Shown here piece after piece: positions 41,962 to 48,889 of a DNA stretch of 64,000 nt (the stretch's first letter is position 1; each line of letters opens with the position of its first letter). Under the pieces are notes generated by a model. That model ran no database searches. It was not told the DNA's origin and worked only from the letters and a program-made list of their open reading frames with translations. The stretch lies in assembly GCA_964428345.1 (NCBI GenBank), contig CAYRYD010000001.1, positions 1 to 64,000 of the forward strand, in the 5' to 3' direction. The translations under genes were made by a program, and so were the position numbers. Source of the stretch: JABDMH01 sp964428345. GTDB lineage: Bacteria > Bacteroidota > Bacteroidia > Chitinophagales > Saprospiraceae.

Positions 41962-44552
41962 CCCATCTCTGTCAACCCTGTGAAACTTACTGCGTGTTTC
42001 ACAGGGCAGGCATCCGCAAAGACGACCCTGGTATTTCCAAGATGATCTTTTAGTGAGTATTCAAATCTCCACTCACCAGCGGTATCCTTGTAGACCCGGC
42101 CCTCCGGATGGTAGATAAAGATGGTGTCATCATTCACATATTCGATGCCATCTGCGTATGTCGTCTCATCGGTAAGACCGGTATACTTTATTTTCCGTCC
42201 ATCAGCTCCATAATCCCAGGCCATACCATTATTGGCGGTTGCCGGAAGATTTAGGGCGTTGTAGGTCAAACCCACACCTGTGGGGCCAACGGAATTCATA
42301 TTGCCGGCAGCGTCGTATCCATAAGATGATGATAACCCGGGAAAATAACCGTCTCTGGTGGCGGCATCGGCTAGTGATGTCATCCGGTTTCCGGAGAGTG
42401 TATAGGTAAGCTGGTCTATCACTCCATAAGCCAGACCATCCGGACAACTGCCTACCGGACCATTCCGGGTCAGCGTTTCCAGATTGCCGTCGGCATCATA
42501 AGTGATGCCGTAGACACTGTAGCGCTCGCTTTTGATGATCTGCGGAATGCCACCCGATCCGGTGACCTCTCCATAGGTAGCCTTGAGCAGCCGGTTGATC
42601 GGGTCATATCGGTACCCATACCCTTTAGGGGTCCGGCCGGCCACCTGCCAGTATGCATGGGCGATGTTGCCGTTTCTTTGCAAAGGACCCTCCAGGGTCG
42701 CTGATGGCACATCGTAAAACAATTTCTCCGAAAAAAGGATCCCTTCGGCCAGTATGGGGTCTCCGGGCTTAACAGTAAATTGTTGTTCTTCGTCTTCGAC
42801 TGTCAGCTCATGGATGACGGTATAGTCGCCGGGCAGATTTGCCAGCTCGCTCTCCAGGAGGTAAAGCTCGGTGCCGTTGCACAGGAGAACGCTGACCAGG
42901 TCTAAGGGATAGGAGAGTCCGGATGCATCCAGGTCGTTGTTGGCTTGTTGTAAGCTATCCAGATATGCGTTCTGGGCAGTGGTGGAAGCTGAATCACAGA
43001 CCGGAGGCACAATCTCCAGGCATTCCTCCAGCTGACAAGATTCATAATTACCGATCGCAATGTTCCGGCCTTCAGCAATCATTGGAAGGATTTGCGCAAG
43101 GGTACCCTGTCCGGAGGATGTGTTTTCACTGATTAGAAAGGATTGATTCAGATGGGTGATCGGAATTTCCTGCAATATTTCATACGGACCGGTCAACGAC
43201 CCTAGCAAAGCCTGGGGGATATAATACTCCGAACCATCGCACAATCGGATCCTAAATAATTTGGAAGGAATCAGATAGCCCTTGGGATTTCCTTTGGACA
43301 CCGTCCGCAGAGAAACGCCTTCGCAGGCAATGGTCTCTTCCTTCAGGAGGGTAGTTCTCATGGTATCGAGTATCCGGGTGATGTCTGTCAATTGCTGCAA
43401 ACGGGTTCCGCTATCACAATCCAGTGTATCGCAGACCTGCTTACTGCACCGGCTAAAACCACCTACCGCCAGGTCTTCATGAAATCTGCGGTCAATGATA
43501 TCCTGCAGGGAATAGACCCCCTCTTCCGAATCTTCATCCTCCCCGAACAAATTGGGTATGGGATCACCGGGAGGAATGGTATCGCAGGCGGCTAATTTGG
43601 GCAGATCGGTACCCACCCCGACTTTGTTGATATCGGTCAACCAGCCACGGATGTGGTACGTGTAGCTCTGAGCCTGCAAAACCTTCCCGGTTTCACCACC
43701 CAGGCCTTTCCTGATCAGTTCGTCGCGTTTGTTCCAGGCATTAGCCTGTATAGTCGCCGAAGGTCCTCCCTCGATGCCGAATTGATGTTTCAGCTGGCGG
43801 CCCCAGTTATCGTAGCTGAAACCTTGATGGATCGTCACGCCAGGGTGTTGCCGCTCATTGCTGGTCATCAGATCGGAATGCAGGTATTCAAAATCATACT
43901 GGTCGTTTCCGGCGATTGTTGTACTGTTCTGGGTCAAAATTCGACCATATGCATCATAGATGTATTCATCCGTTAAGGTTTCTCCTCCAAAACTTTCTGC
44001 ACTTTTGTCGGTGAGACGGTCTTTATCATATACGTAAAGGATCGATTTACCATCAATTGTTACGACCGAATCGCGGTTGTGTACATCGTAGTATTTTTGA
44101 ACGACCTTACTATTAGCATCGGTGGTTGTTTCAATTAAGTCTCGATCATTATAGACAAAAGTAACCGGGCCACCACCTGGTACCGACTTCGAAGTCAGAC
44201 GTTGTCTACTGTCGTACCCATAGAGATATACATTACCTTCAGGGGTAGTAATACTGTCCGGATTGTCAAAAGCATTATAGGAGTATGAAGTGATGCCATT
44301 GATTGCGTTGATGATCACATGTGTTTTATCCAGCAAATCGGTCGAAGTGGTGGTTGGGTGGTCATTTTCATCCGTCACTTTGGTTACAAAATAATTCGTA
44401 TAAGGGTAATCATATTGAATGGTAGCACCGTCCGGAAACTTTGTAAGGGTCATCCGGCCGTGGGGGGAGCCCTCATACTCATTCTTTTGATAGGTATCGG
44501 GGAGAAAAACCTGCTCGATCGGTCCGGAAATCAAATTCATGCGGAAATACAC
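41958..44552 (-). CDS. RHS/YD-repeat protein, N-terminally truncated and frameshifted from its tip
   Basis: 864 residues of tandem YD repeats (YGYDSRQRLTSKSVPGGG, YVYDKDRLTDKSAE, YIYDAYGRILTQNS) that build the RHS shell around the toxin tip. A ~270-residue insert rich in Cys and Asp (about residues 330-600) interrupts the repeats. The 3' end reads FEYSLKDHLGNTRVVFADAC, then leaves frame; the real continuation is the 41053-41961 frame. The 5' end lacks any signal peptide or T9SS/T6SS N-terminal domain, because homology stops at the GIY-YIG tail at 44539-44601. So this is a truncated RHS gene. Expression from a native promoter is unlikely. Confidence 0.85.
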   Translation of the reverse strand: MYFRMNLISGPIEQVFLPDTYQKNEYEGSPHGRMTLTKFPDGATIQYDYPYTNYFVTKVTDENDHPTTTSTDLLDKTHVIINAINGITSYSYNAFDNPDSITTPEGNVYLYGYDSRQRLTSKSVPGGGPVTFVYNDRDLIETTTDANSKVVQKYYDVHNRDSVVTIDGKSILYVYDKDRLTDKSAESFGGETLTDEYIYDAYGRILTQNSTTIAGNDQYDFEYLHSDLMTSNERQHPGVTIHQGFSYDNWGRQLKHQFGIEGGPSATIQANAWNKRDELIRKGLGGETGKVLQAQSYTYHIRGWLTDINKVGVGTDLPKLAACDTIPPGDPIPNLFGEDEDSEEGVYSLQDIIDRRFHEDLAVGGFSRCSKQVCDTLDCDSGTRLQQLTDITRILDTMRTTLLKEETIACEGVSLRTVSKGNPKGYLIPSKLFRIRLCDGSEYYIPQALLGSLTGPYEILQEIPITHLNQSFLISENTSSGQGTLAQILPMIAEGRNIAIGNYESCQLEECLEIVPPVCDSASTTAQNAYLDSLQQANNDLDASGLSYPLDLVSVLLCNGTELYLLESELANLPGDYTVIHELTVEDEEQQFTVKPGDPILAEGILFSEKLFYDVPSATLEGPLQRNGNIAHAYWQVAGRTPKGYGYRYDPINRLLKATYGEVTGSGGIPQIIKSERYSVYGITYDADGNLETLTRNGPVGSCPDGLAYGVIDQLTYTLSGNRMTSLADAATRDGYFPGLSSSYGYDAAGNMNSVGPTGVGLTYNALNLPATANNGMAWDYGADGRKIKYTGLTDETTYADGIEYVNDDTIFIYHPEGRVYKDTAGEWRFEYSLKDHLGNTRVVFADACPVKHAVSFTGLTEMG

Positions 44553-44601
44553 AGAGGGTATTCATGATTTGGATTTATTGAATCAGATTGCTCATTACTG
44601 A
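44539..44601 (+). pseudogene. C-terminal remnant of a third GIY-YIG gene
   Basis: A 20-codon plus-strand frame reads RKYTEGIHDLDLLNQIAH and matches the end of the intact GIY-YIG protein (KKYSQGIHDMDLLNSITP). It overlaps the first bases of the truncated RHS gene on the other strand, so the RHS break and the GIY-YIG remnant share one junction. Confidence 0.75.
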
Positions 44602-44881
44602 CGCTCTCTTACTAACGAAAGCGGAGCTTTGGCAGAACTAGTGGATCGGTCACAGACCGACATACTGACCGAGCAACAAGAGCGTCTGTATCGTCATGTA
44701 ATGGCCGACCCGCCGGGATAGCGACCTTAGTACTAAGAGGCGAAGCTTCGTCAAGTAAGTCATGATCGCAAAATTTCAAAACGAATTGAAGGAATTTTCG
44801 TCAGTAACGCTCCCTGCGGTCGGTCAGTAAAAGTACTGATAACCTAGGATCGTCGTGTATGGCCGATCTGCCGGGATACCG
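44602..44881 (+). repeat. GIY-YIG cassette noncoding flanks, two copies
   Basis: Downstream of the remnant are the motif gtaatggccgacccgccggg at 44698 (part of the ~32-bp element 44691-44723), a degenerate ctgac hairpin (44764-44804), ctccctgcggtcggtca at 44810 and another copy of the motif at 44850-44881. All have counterparts at 37229-37380. No gene is present. Confidence 0.75.
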
Positions 44882-44909
44882 TCAGCCGAAAAATTTTTTT
44901 CAAAAAAAT

Positions 44910-44944
44910 TTGCGAAACCGAATAGTTGCATATATATTTGCAAC
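44910..44944 (+). promoter_or_regulatory. Promoter and operator of the arsR-SRPBCC operon
   Basis: TTG at 44910-44912 and tatatttg at 44933-44940 are separated by 20 bp, a textbook Bacteroidota promoter. The palindrome gttgcatatatatttgcaac (44925-44944) covers the -7 box, and a further gttgc half site follows at 44951. An ArsR-type dimer bound there would block transcription, so autorepression is likely. Confidence 0.75.
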
Positions 44945-44975
44945 TGATTAGTTGCGTATTTTAAATTATTGAACA

Positions 44976-45296
44976 ATGAGAAGAGATGTTTTCCAGGCCA
45001 TAGCCGATCCTACAAGACGGGCAATTATTGCACTCATTGCGATACAGGCAATGACGCCCAATGCCATTGCCGAACACTTTGAAACCACCAGACAAGCAGT
45101 ATCCAAACACTTACGCATTCTCTCTGAATGTGAACTGGTACACCAGGAACACGCCGGCAGAGAAATTTATTATCATCTCAATCCTCAGAAAATGAAACCG
45201 GTAGCCGACTTCATTGAACCATTCCGGCAAATGTGGGAAACCAAATTCAACCAATTAGATAAAGTCTTATTAACAATTAAAAACCAAAAAAAATGA
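44976..45296 (+). CDS. ArsR-family transcriptional regulator
   Basis: 106 residues. RRDVFQAIADPTRRAIIALI is the standard first helix pair, MTPNAIAEHFETTRQAVSKH the winged helix-turn-helix and LVHQEHAGREIYYHLN the wing. No Cys-based metal site (CxC in helix 3) is present, so it belongs to the non-metal group often paired with SRPBCC proteins. Start ATG 44976 lies 36 bp after the -7 box. The stop overlaps the next start by ATGA. It probably represses its own operon through the 44925-44944 palindrome; the inducer is unknown. Confidence 0.92.
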   Translation: MRRDVFQAIADPTRRAIIALIAIQAMTPNAIAEHFETTRQAVSKHLRILSECELVHQEHAGREIYYHLNPQKMKPVADFIEPFRQMWETKFNQLDKVLLTIKNQKK

Positions 45297-45796
45297 GCGC
45301 AAACAACAAAACACAGGTACTAAAGGATCTCAAAGCAAAATCCATTCAAATCTCCAGAGAATTTAACGCCCCGCTTGAAACCGTATGGCGTGCCTACACC
45401 GAAAAAGAAATTCTCGATCAGTGGTGGGCTCCCCATCCCTGGCGTGCCGAAACAAAGTATTTGAATTTTGTCCCGGGTGGATATTGGCTTTATGCCATGG
45501 TCGGTCCGGAAAATGAGAAGCATTGGGGACGAATGAACTATCTGGACATTTCCTACCAAAAGAGCTTCGAGCTGGAGGATGGATTTTGTGATGAAGAAGG
45601 AACCATCAATCCGGATCTCCCGGTCTCAAAAGGAAGCAATGTTTTTACGAAAACAAAAAACGGAACCCTGGTTGAGTTTCGGATCACTTATGCAACCGAA
45701 GACGATCTGCAAAAAATAGTAGAAATGGGATTTGAGCAGGGTATTACTGCCTGCCTTGACCAGTTGGAAAAATTATTGGCGCAAAATAAAATTTAA
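45293..45796 (+). CDS. SRPBCC (AHSA1-type) domain protein
   Basis: 167 residues with the START-like hydrophobic-cavity fold: IQISREFNAPLETVWRAYTE at the N-terminus, ILDQWWAPHPW, VPGGYWLYAMVGPE and a C-terminal helix FEQGITACLDQLEKLLA. AHSA1-like SRPBCC proteins bind small hydrophobic ligands and are a standard partner of ArsR regulators in Bacteroidota. It is translationally coupled to arsR and is followed 2 bp later by a membrane protein gene. No enzyme activity can be assigned. Confidence 0.9.
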   Translation: MSANNKTQVLKDLKAKSIQISREFNAPLETVWRAYTEKEILDQWWAPHPWRAETKYLNFVPGGYWLYAMVGPENEKHWGRMNYLDISYQKSFELEDGFCDEEGTINPDLPVSKGSNVFTKTKNGTLVEFRITYATEDDLQKIVEMGFEQGITACLDQLEKLLAQNKI

Positions 45797-45798
45797 AT

Positions 45799-46437
45799 AT
45801 GGACACAATAGCCGTCTTGACCATAGTAACCGGAGTCATTTCTCTGCTATGTTTACTAACTCTTCATTTTGTCAGCCCCGAATTTCAACTCAATTGGAGA
45901 ATGGTGAGCGAATACGCCCTGGGAAAGCACAAATGGATACTCACCTGGTTTTTCCTGCTGTGGGGTATCTGTTCGATTTTATCGGCCCTTTTCCTATGGA
46001 ATGTTGTGACGACAAAATGGGCAATGTTGGGCACCATACTGGTTTTTATAACCGGTATCGGTGCAATTTTCGGAGGATTGTTTGACGTAAAACATAAACT
46101 TCACGGGGTAGCATTTGGCCTTGGAGTGCCTTTCCTGCCTATTGGTGCATTGCTGGTCAGTTATCACCTGATAAAAAATGAATTATGGAGCAGTTATCAA
46201 TCTGCTCTCTTGTATTCGGCTCACTCCATTTGGTTAAGTCTGGTATTGATGGGAGTATCGATGATGGTATTGTTTTCAGGCTTTAAAAAAGCTGGGGTAC
46301 CGTTTGGTCCCGATATTGAACCTCCCAAATTGTTACCCGCGGGAGTAATCGGAATAAACGGTTATTTAAACCGTCTATTGGTTATTTGCTACATCCTTTG
46401 GCCGGTTTTGGTGGCTAAAATTTACCTCTCACATTAA
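45799..46437 (+). CDS. DUF998-family membrane protein
   Basis: 212 residues with six predicted helices. FQLNWRMVSEYALGKHKWIL after the first helix is the DUF998 signature, and FDVKHKLHGVAFGLGVPFLP follows helix three. The family is an uncharacterised set of integral membrane proteins. It is the third gene of the arsR operon (2 bp spacing), so it is probably regulated with the SRPBCC protein. Confidence 0.82.
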   Translation: MDTIAVLTIVTGVISLLCLLTLHFVSPEFQLNWRMVSEYALGKHKWILTWFFLLWGICSILSALFLWNVVTTKWAMLGTILVFITGIGAIFGGLFDVKHKLHGVAFGLGVPFLPIGALLVSYHLIKNELWSSYQSALLYSAHSIWLSLVLMGVSMMVLFSGFKKAGVPFGPDIEPPKLLPAGVIGINGYLNRLLVICYILWPVLVAKIYLSH

Positions 46438-46447
46438 TTGTGAAAAA

Positions 46448-46828
46448 ATGAAAAGTAAAAAAATAAAAATTACTTACCGGATCATCCTGGTGCTTCTGAC
46501 CATCGGAATGCTTTTTTCGGCAGTGCCCAGCGTATTGAAATTACCCTATGCCGTTGAACATTTTACCAATGTTTTAAAGCTACCCGAATATCTGCTGGTT
46601 TTCACCGGGATCCTGAAATTAGCCGGTCTGGTGGCATTGTATCTCCCCAATTTTACGAAGCTAAAAGAATGGGTATTTGCCGGCTTTACCTTTGACCTTT
46701 TGGGGGCATGGTACTGCAATGTGGTTGCGGTCAATTCTTTTTCGGCAGGCATTCCCGTCCTGATTTATCTCGCATTACTTTTCATACTGTATTATCTCCA
46801 TGGGAAGATAAAATCAGTCACCATTTAA
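46448..46828 (+). CDS. DoxX-like membrane protein
   Basis: 126 residues, four helices. YRIILVLLTIGMLFSAVPSV, then LPEYLLVFTGILKLAGLVAL and LKEWVFAGFTFDLLGA fit the DoxX-like family with its typical GILKLxG block. These small proteins are tied to quinol or redox functions in a few systems, but most are unassigned. It is the fourth gene of the arsR operon (10 bp after the DUF998 gene). Confidence 0.85.
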   Translation: MKSKKIKITYRIILVLLTIGMLFSAVPSVLKLPYAVEHFTNVLKLPEYLLVFTGILKLAGLVALYLPNFTKLKEWVFAGFTFDLLGAWYCNVVAVNSFSAGIPVLIYLALLFILYYLHGKIKSVTI

Positions 46829-46971
46829 AATGACCGGCCGTGGCTTATTTTGTCAACCCGGCTCACCATTGCAGCATTTGCCTTTCGACACTGAAAATTG
46901 GCATACCAATAGTGGCGCTAAACTGACTCGCTCAGTGGCGTATAGTACCACGTCAGATAAACCTGAACAGA

Positions 46972-47285
46972 CTATTCCACTGATTTGACTCCAATCCATG
47001 CCACTTTTGAATGAAGAAATTGCTGGTCGATGTTCTGAACAATCATCTCTGCAATCAAAAGAGTTGCATCAGTAATCACCCGATGCTGTTGAGCTCCCCC
47101 CCCAAATTAAAAACCAACTAAGTATTCAATGCTATTGGTTTAATTTGGGGGGGAACACTGTCCAGGACAATTTTCACGATTTCGGATAAAAGATCATTAT
47201 CTTGGAAGCCAGATGGCTGGACTGAGATCAATCCCTTATAATTAGTGTCATATAACGAAATTATATTCGGAGAGGCTTTAGGTTG
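46972..47285 (-). pseudogene. Possible gene remnant split by a mini insertion element
   Basis: On the minus strand, the open stretch before the mini-element reads SPNIISLYDTNYKGLISVQP and DLLSEIVKIVLDS; after it, another frame reads QHRVITDATLLIAEMIVQNI and LHSKVAWIGVKSVE with a stop at 46972. Both look like coherent protein, and they lie exactly on either side of the 47092-47155 element. I do not recognise the family, and the join is hypothetical. The other bases of 46829-47289 show no gene. Confidence 0.3.
47092..47155 (+). mobile_element. ~60-bp mini insertion element (MITE-like)
   Basis: Arms agctccccccccaaattaaa and tttaatttgggggggaac enclose a short centre with accaactaagtattcaatgc. 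Both arms match the ends of the IS remnant at 37553-37827, and the centre-plus-right-arm is nearly identical to the last 40 bp of that remnant. So this is a drastically shortened derivative of the same element. No target duplication is obvious. Confidence 0.65.
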
Positions 47286-47289
47286 AAAA

Positions 47290-47769
47290 ATGCAATCCGA
47301 ACGATTACAAGAAATGGCAAAACGGCTTATTCGGTTTTTCAACGTGGTGATGGTATCCCTGGTGGCCGGTTCTATTTTCGGCATATGGCTTGGCTACAAT
47401 CCAAAAGACTTATCCGCTCCAACATTCATTGAGCAACAACAAAGTGCAATCACCGACCTAAATACCCTTATGCCGATTCTTGGGTTGATTACTATTTTAT
47501 TAACATTCGCATCTGCCATCCTGCACAAAAAGGAAAAAAGGGTCTTTGCCATCCTTTTGATGGCAGCACTTTGTCTGATAATAAGTGGTCTTACAACCAG
47601 ATTTGGAAATCAACCCATCAACAGCATTGTAATGACCTGGGATATGAATACTCCGCCGGATAATTGGATGGAATTAAGGGATCAATGGTGGACTTATCAT
47701 AAAATCAGAACTTTTTCTGCCCTGATTGCTCTTTGTCTCATTGTATGGGTGAGCGTCGGGAGAAATTAA
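47290..47769 (+). CDS. DUF1772/anthrone-oxygenase-like membrane protein
   Basis: 159 residues, four helices (about 15-35, 58-75, 84-102 and 140-157). The pattern TTRFGNQPINSIVMTWDMN, then a WWTYHKIRTFSALIALCLI block, is the family signature (N-x-P-N ... W-x-x-W/Y-H-x-x-R-T). Family members include fungal anthrone oxygenases, but bacterial ones are uncharacterised. It follows the arsR operon on the same strand after the mini-element and may once have been part of it. The start is not certain; Met10 is an alternative. Confidence 0.75.
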   Translation: MQSERLQEMAKRLIRFFNVVMVSLVAGSIFGIWLGYNPKDLSAPTFIEQQQSAITDLNTLMPILGLITILLTFASAILHKKEKRVFAILLMAALCLIISGLTTRFGNQPINSIVMTWDMNTPPDNWMELRDQWWTYHKIRTFSALIALCLIVWVSVGRN

Positions 47770-47793
47770 TAAGACACCTGTATTTCTGGTTGT

Positions 47794-48633
47794 CTAATCT
47801 TTCACACACCGTATACTATAGCCCCTTTCTTTGGCCTGATCATAAATAAAGGCATACTCTCCATCGTATTCAATGTCCACATATTTGGCCTCGGTTGAAC
47901 TGGCTGATGTCACAGTCCAATATTGCGCATAATATCCTTTTTCATAATAACTGGTACCAGTCCGGTATCCTCCCGGGATGGCGGTAAATCCACTCTCGTT
48001 GGTCGCTGTTTCATTACCATCTAAAAAATGGACATTACCGGCTTCTTTTAATTGAATACCCGCGACATCTTCCCCACCCAGGTAATTGATCATCTCCAGA
48101 AAATCCTGCTCCGACGGCATATGCCATCCCACCGGACATACATTTTTATTGCCATTGGACGAAGGATCAACGGCATACCAGTTATAAAGGGCTCCATAAG
48201 TAATTTTTCCATCCATAATGTCATTGTACCAGGCAAAGGCAGGGGTAGTGATCGTCCCCCAGTCCGTATTCATGTCTACATTGGGAATGGCCGTACCGTC
48301 GTTATACCGGGTGACCCTCAAATTGTCGGCCATCCAACATTGATTGCCGATGGTGACGACCTTGTAGGTGTTGGCTTCGATGTCTTTTACAAAGGTAAGG
48401 CCCCCGGATGGTCCCGAAGTCAGGGAAACCCAGCGCGATCCGGTCCATCCTTCAAAATCGGTGCCGGTCCAGCGGATGGTACCGGCGGCCGGACTGGCAT
48501 CTTCGGCGTTGCCAAGGATGATGGCACCTTCGACGGTCAATTTTTCCTGAGCATCACTGAAAAAGGGTATAACCAACAGTAATGCCGTTAGTCCAATCAC
48601 AATTTTCAGGAACATATTATTTGTTTTTCTCAT
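47794..48633 (-). CDS. Secreted FISUMP-domain protein
   Basis: 279 residues from ATG 48633 (MRKTNNMFLKIVIGLTALLL), which supplies the signal peptide; the longer frame adds a second hydrophobic stretch upstream. After a short linker with TVEGAIILGNAEDASPAAGT, the Fibrobacter succinogenes major paralogous domain is evident: TIGNQCWMADNLRVTRYNDG, YGALYNWYAV, VCPVGWHMPSEQDFLEMINY and the terminal RGYSIRCVKD. The domain is a C-type-lectin-like surface module, frequent in Bacteroidota. No T9SS tail is present. Ligand unknown. Confidence 0.88.
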   Translation of the reverse strand: MRKTNNMFLKIVIGLTALLLVIPFFSDAQEKLTVEGAIILGNAEDASPAAGTIRWTGTDFEGWTGSRWVSLTSGPSGGLTFVKDIEANTYKVVTIGNQCWMADNLRVTRYNDGTAIPNVDMNTDWGTITTPAFAWYNDIMDGKITYGALYNWYAVDPSSNGNKNVCPVGWHMPSEQDFLEMINYLGGEDVAGIQLKEAGNVHFLDGNETATNESGFTAIPGGYRTGTSYYEKGYYAQYWTVTSASSTEAKYVDIEYDGEYAFIYDQAKERGYSIRCVKD

Positions 48634-48889
48634 ATATTTTCTGTCGATAGTTGATGAAACCTTTTCCATGATAAGCTGGCTTTTTGAACAATTGTTAACC
48701 ACCGTCAATATAAAACCAGTGCCCACTAAAGTATTCTCAATTAGCGTTGGCGGGATCACCCCAATGGGTGATTTTCACAGGAAATGAATTTTGATGATCC
48801 CGGAACTCTGCCCTAATCTTCTGATCATTCTTAGTACCCGCACCAAGTGTTAAACGAGGCAATCCCAGGATATGAAAGGCAAAGTAAAC

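Noticed and set aside
47118..47384. 88-codon minus-strand gene
   Set aside because: Its ends run through the mini-element and into the antisense of the DUF1772 gene; only the middle looks coding, so I report it as part of a doubtful remnant.
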